From positions 1 through 13,113 of the forward strand of contig CALFMX010000119.1 of the NCBI GenBank assembly GCA_937902565.1: a DNA stretch of 13,113 nucleotides, given 5' to 3'. The number at the start of each line of letters is the position of its first letter. Positions within the stretch are counted from its first letter, which is position 1. Shown here one piece after another: positions 12,004 through 13,113 of this stretch. The notes beneath the pieces were generated by a model. The model ran no database searches, was not told the origin of the DNA, and worked only from the letters and a program-made list of their open reading frames with translations. The stretch is from an uncultured Spirochaetales bacterium. Lineage in GTDB: Bacteria > Spirochaetota > Spirochaetia > Sphaerochaetales > Sphaerochaetaceae. The translations under genes and the position numbers were made by a program.

Positions 12004-13113
12004 GGCGCTGGGCTTTGATGCCATCCTCACACGTATCCAAAGCCAGTGCCGCTCCCAGGAGGGGAGATCCTACCTCGCTCTCCTGCCCTTCATCAGTGAG
12101 CGGGACCCCCTGAGAGAGCGCCAGGCGCTCATAGGGGAGTGCATCTCCCTCTTGGGACTCGGTGCGACCTACCAGACCTTCGTTTCCATCGACCAGGTGC
12201 TCGAGGAGCTTGATGAGCCCACCGCCGCCATCGGCGGGGAGGCCCTGGTCGCCCTCTCCTCCTACATCGAGGCTGCCCACACCCTCTTTGAGGTGGTGCA
12301 TGCCACCACAGGCGAGGGGCGGGAGTTTGACCGGGCGTCCCGGTTGATGGGCCCCGCCTTCAGCCAAGCACTGCTTGAGCTCAGTGAGGCGATCACCGGC
12401 GACCTCGATGAGAGTGGGGAGGTGCGTACCACCCATCCTGCCTTAGTGCGCCTCTACCGCGAGATCGAGGCGAAGCGAGGCCGGCGCAGCCAGTACTGCC
12501 GGCAGTACATCCGCGACCACGGCGATGTGGTGCAGGCTGACCAGGAGGCGCTGCGGGACGGCAGGCTCGTCATCCCCATCAAGCGTGACGCCCACTCCCA
12601 GGTCGGCGGCTTCGTCTCCTCCCACAGCGGCAGCGGCTCGACCCTCTTCATGGAGCCCTTCGCCCTCGTCGAGATGAACAACGCGGTGGTGATGGCACAG
12701 AACCAGATCCTCATCGAGGTCGCCAAGATCCTTGCCTCCCTCGCTGCCAAGGCGCGCCTGGTGCGCGCTGACCTGCGTGCCCTCCAGCAGCTGGTGGGAC
12801 AGAGCGACGGGACGATGGCCATTGCCCGCTGGATCATAGATGTGGGGGCGACTCCAACGAACCTTGAGAGCAGTCGTCTCAACCTCATCGCCGCGCGCCA
12901 CCCGCTCCTTGGGTCGAAGGCCGTCCCCATCACCCTCACCTTGGATGAGGGGGTCCGGGCGGTCGTCTTCAGCGGCCCGAACGCCGGTGGCAAGACCGTC
13001 TCGATCAAGACGGTCGGCCTCTTTGCCCTCATCAACCAATTCACTGGCCACGTGCCCGCCCAGGGCGGCAGCAGCCTGCCGCTCTTTGACCAGGTCTACT
13101 GTGATATCGGGGA
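11984..13113 (+). CDS. mutS2: Endonuclease MutS2 (N-terminal part)
   Basis: About 376 codons are present; the gene runs off the right edge, and full MutS2 is roughly 780 residues. It opens MKEKSIEALGFDAILTRIQ, the standard MutS2 start, followed by the helical clamp/lever region. GRLVIPIKRDAHSQVGGFV and SGSGSTLFMEPFALVEMNN are typical of MutS2, and the Walker A motif GPNAGGKT lies at 331-338, with KTVGL after it. Walker B, dimerisation helices and the Smr nuclease domain would lie beyond the window. MutS2 is linked to suppression of recombination and, in Bacillus subtilis, to rescue of collided ribosomes. GAGG (11972-11975) precedes the ATG by 8 bases, inside the end of rsgA. Confidence 0.95.
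   Translation, partial: MKEKSIEALGFDAILTRIQSQCRSQEGRSYLALLPFISERDPLRERQALIGECISLLGLGATYQTFVSIDQVLEELDEPTAAIGGEALVALSSYIEAAHTLFEVVHATTGEGREFDRASRLMGPAFSQALLELSEAITGDLDESGEVRTTHPALVRLYREIEAKRGRRSQYCRQYIRDHGDVVQADQEALRDGRLVIPIKRDAHSQVGGFVSSHSGSGSTLFMEPFALVEMNNAVVMAQNQILIEVAKILASLAAKARLVRADLRALQQLVGQSDGTMAIARWIIDVGATPTNLESSRLNLIAARHPLLGSKAVPITLTLDEGVRAVVFSGPNAGGKTVSIKTVGLFALINQFTGHVPAQGGSSLPLFDQVYCDIG

Noticed and set aside
1..13113. Long antisense open frames opposite real genes (for example 5285-6193 and 9011-9745 )
   Set aside because: GC-rich codon structure creates open shadow frames; these have low-complexity composition, no ribosome sites and no family motifs.

Overview
This 13.1 kb window is GC-rich, gene-dense bacterial chromosome with mostly housekeeping genes. 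Gene content and protein style (a long uracil phosphoribosyltransferase, an ABC_trans_CmpB-type membrane protein beside yggS, relaxed lipoboxes) suggest a spirochaete, perhaps near Sphaerochaetaceae. That placement is an impression from the proteins and was not tested. I see no transposase, integrase, phage gene or CRISPR array.

Left part (1-2777). A corrinoid import operon runs leftward: a BtuF-like binding protein followed by the first 32 codons of a FecCD/BtuC-type permease. It is preceded by a clear cobalamin riboswitch and a near-consensus promoter. Divergent from it is rnhA, apparently leaderless, overlapping two half-size chromate (ChrA) transporter genes.

Middle part (2761-6793). A leftward upp (extended uracil phosphoribosyltransferase) plus TPR-lipoprotein pair faces the ChrA genes and overlaps them at the 3' end. 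Divergent from upp is adk, whose stop abuts the stop of a LacI-family regulator. The regulator's promoter carries a perfect palindrome that looks like an autoregulatory operator. Upstream lies a small FMN split-barrel protein gene. Next comes a 191-bp region full of inverted repeats with no recognised identity.

Right part (6985-13113). tRNA-Val(TAC) has its own promoter and the only convincing intrinsic terminator in the window. A tight rightward operon follows: CmpB-like membrane protein, yggS (PLP homeostasis), a 110-residue membrane protein and an RluD-type pseudouridine synthase. Facing it is a leftward pair, a pentapeptide-repeat protein with an N-terminal Cys/His knuckle and a metallo-beta-lactamase-fold protein whose HxHxDH motif reads HxHxAH. 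That pair is divergent from rsgA-mutS2, and the two promoters share the same -35 bases.

No multi-gene defence or other novel system is evident. The points most worth checking are regulatory: two apparently leaderless genes, overlapping divergent promoters, the riboswitch expression platform and the inverted-repeat cluster. At protein level they are the altered metal motif in the MBL protein and the extended UPRT.
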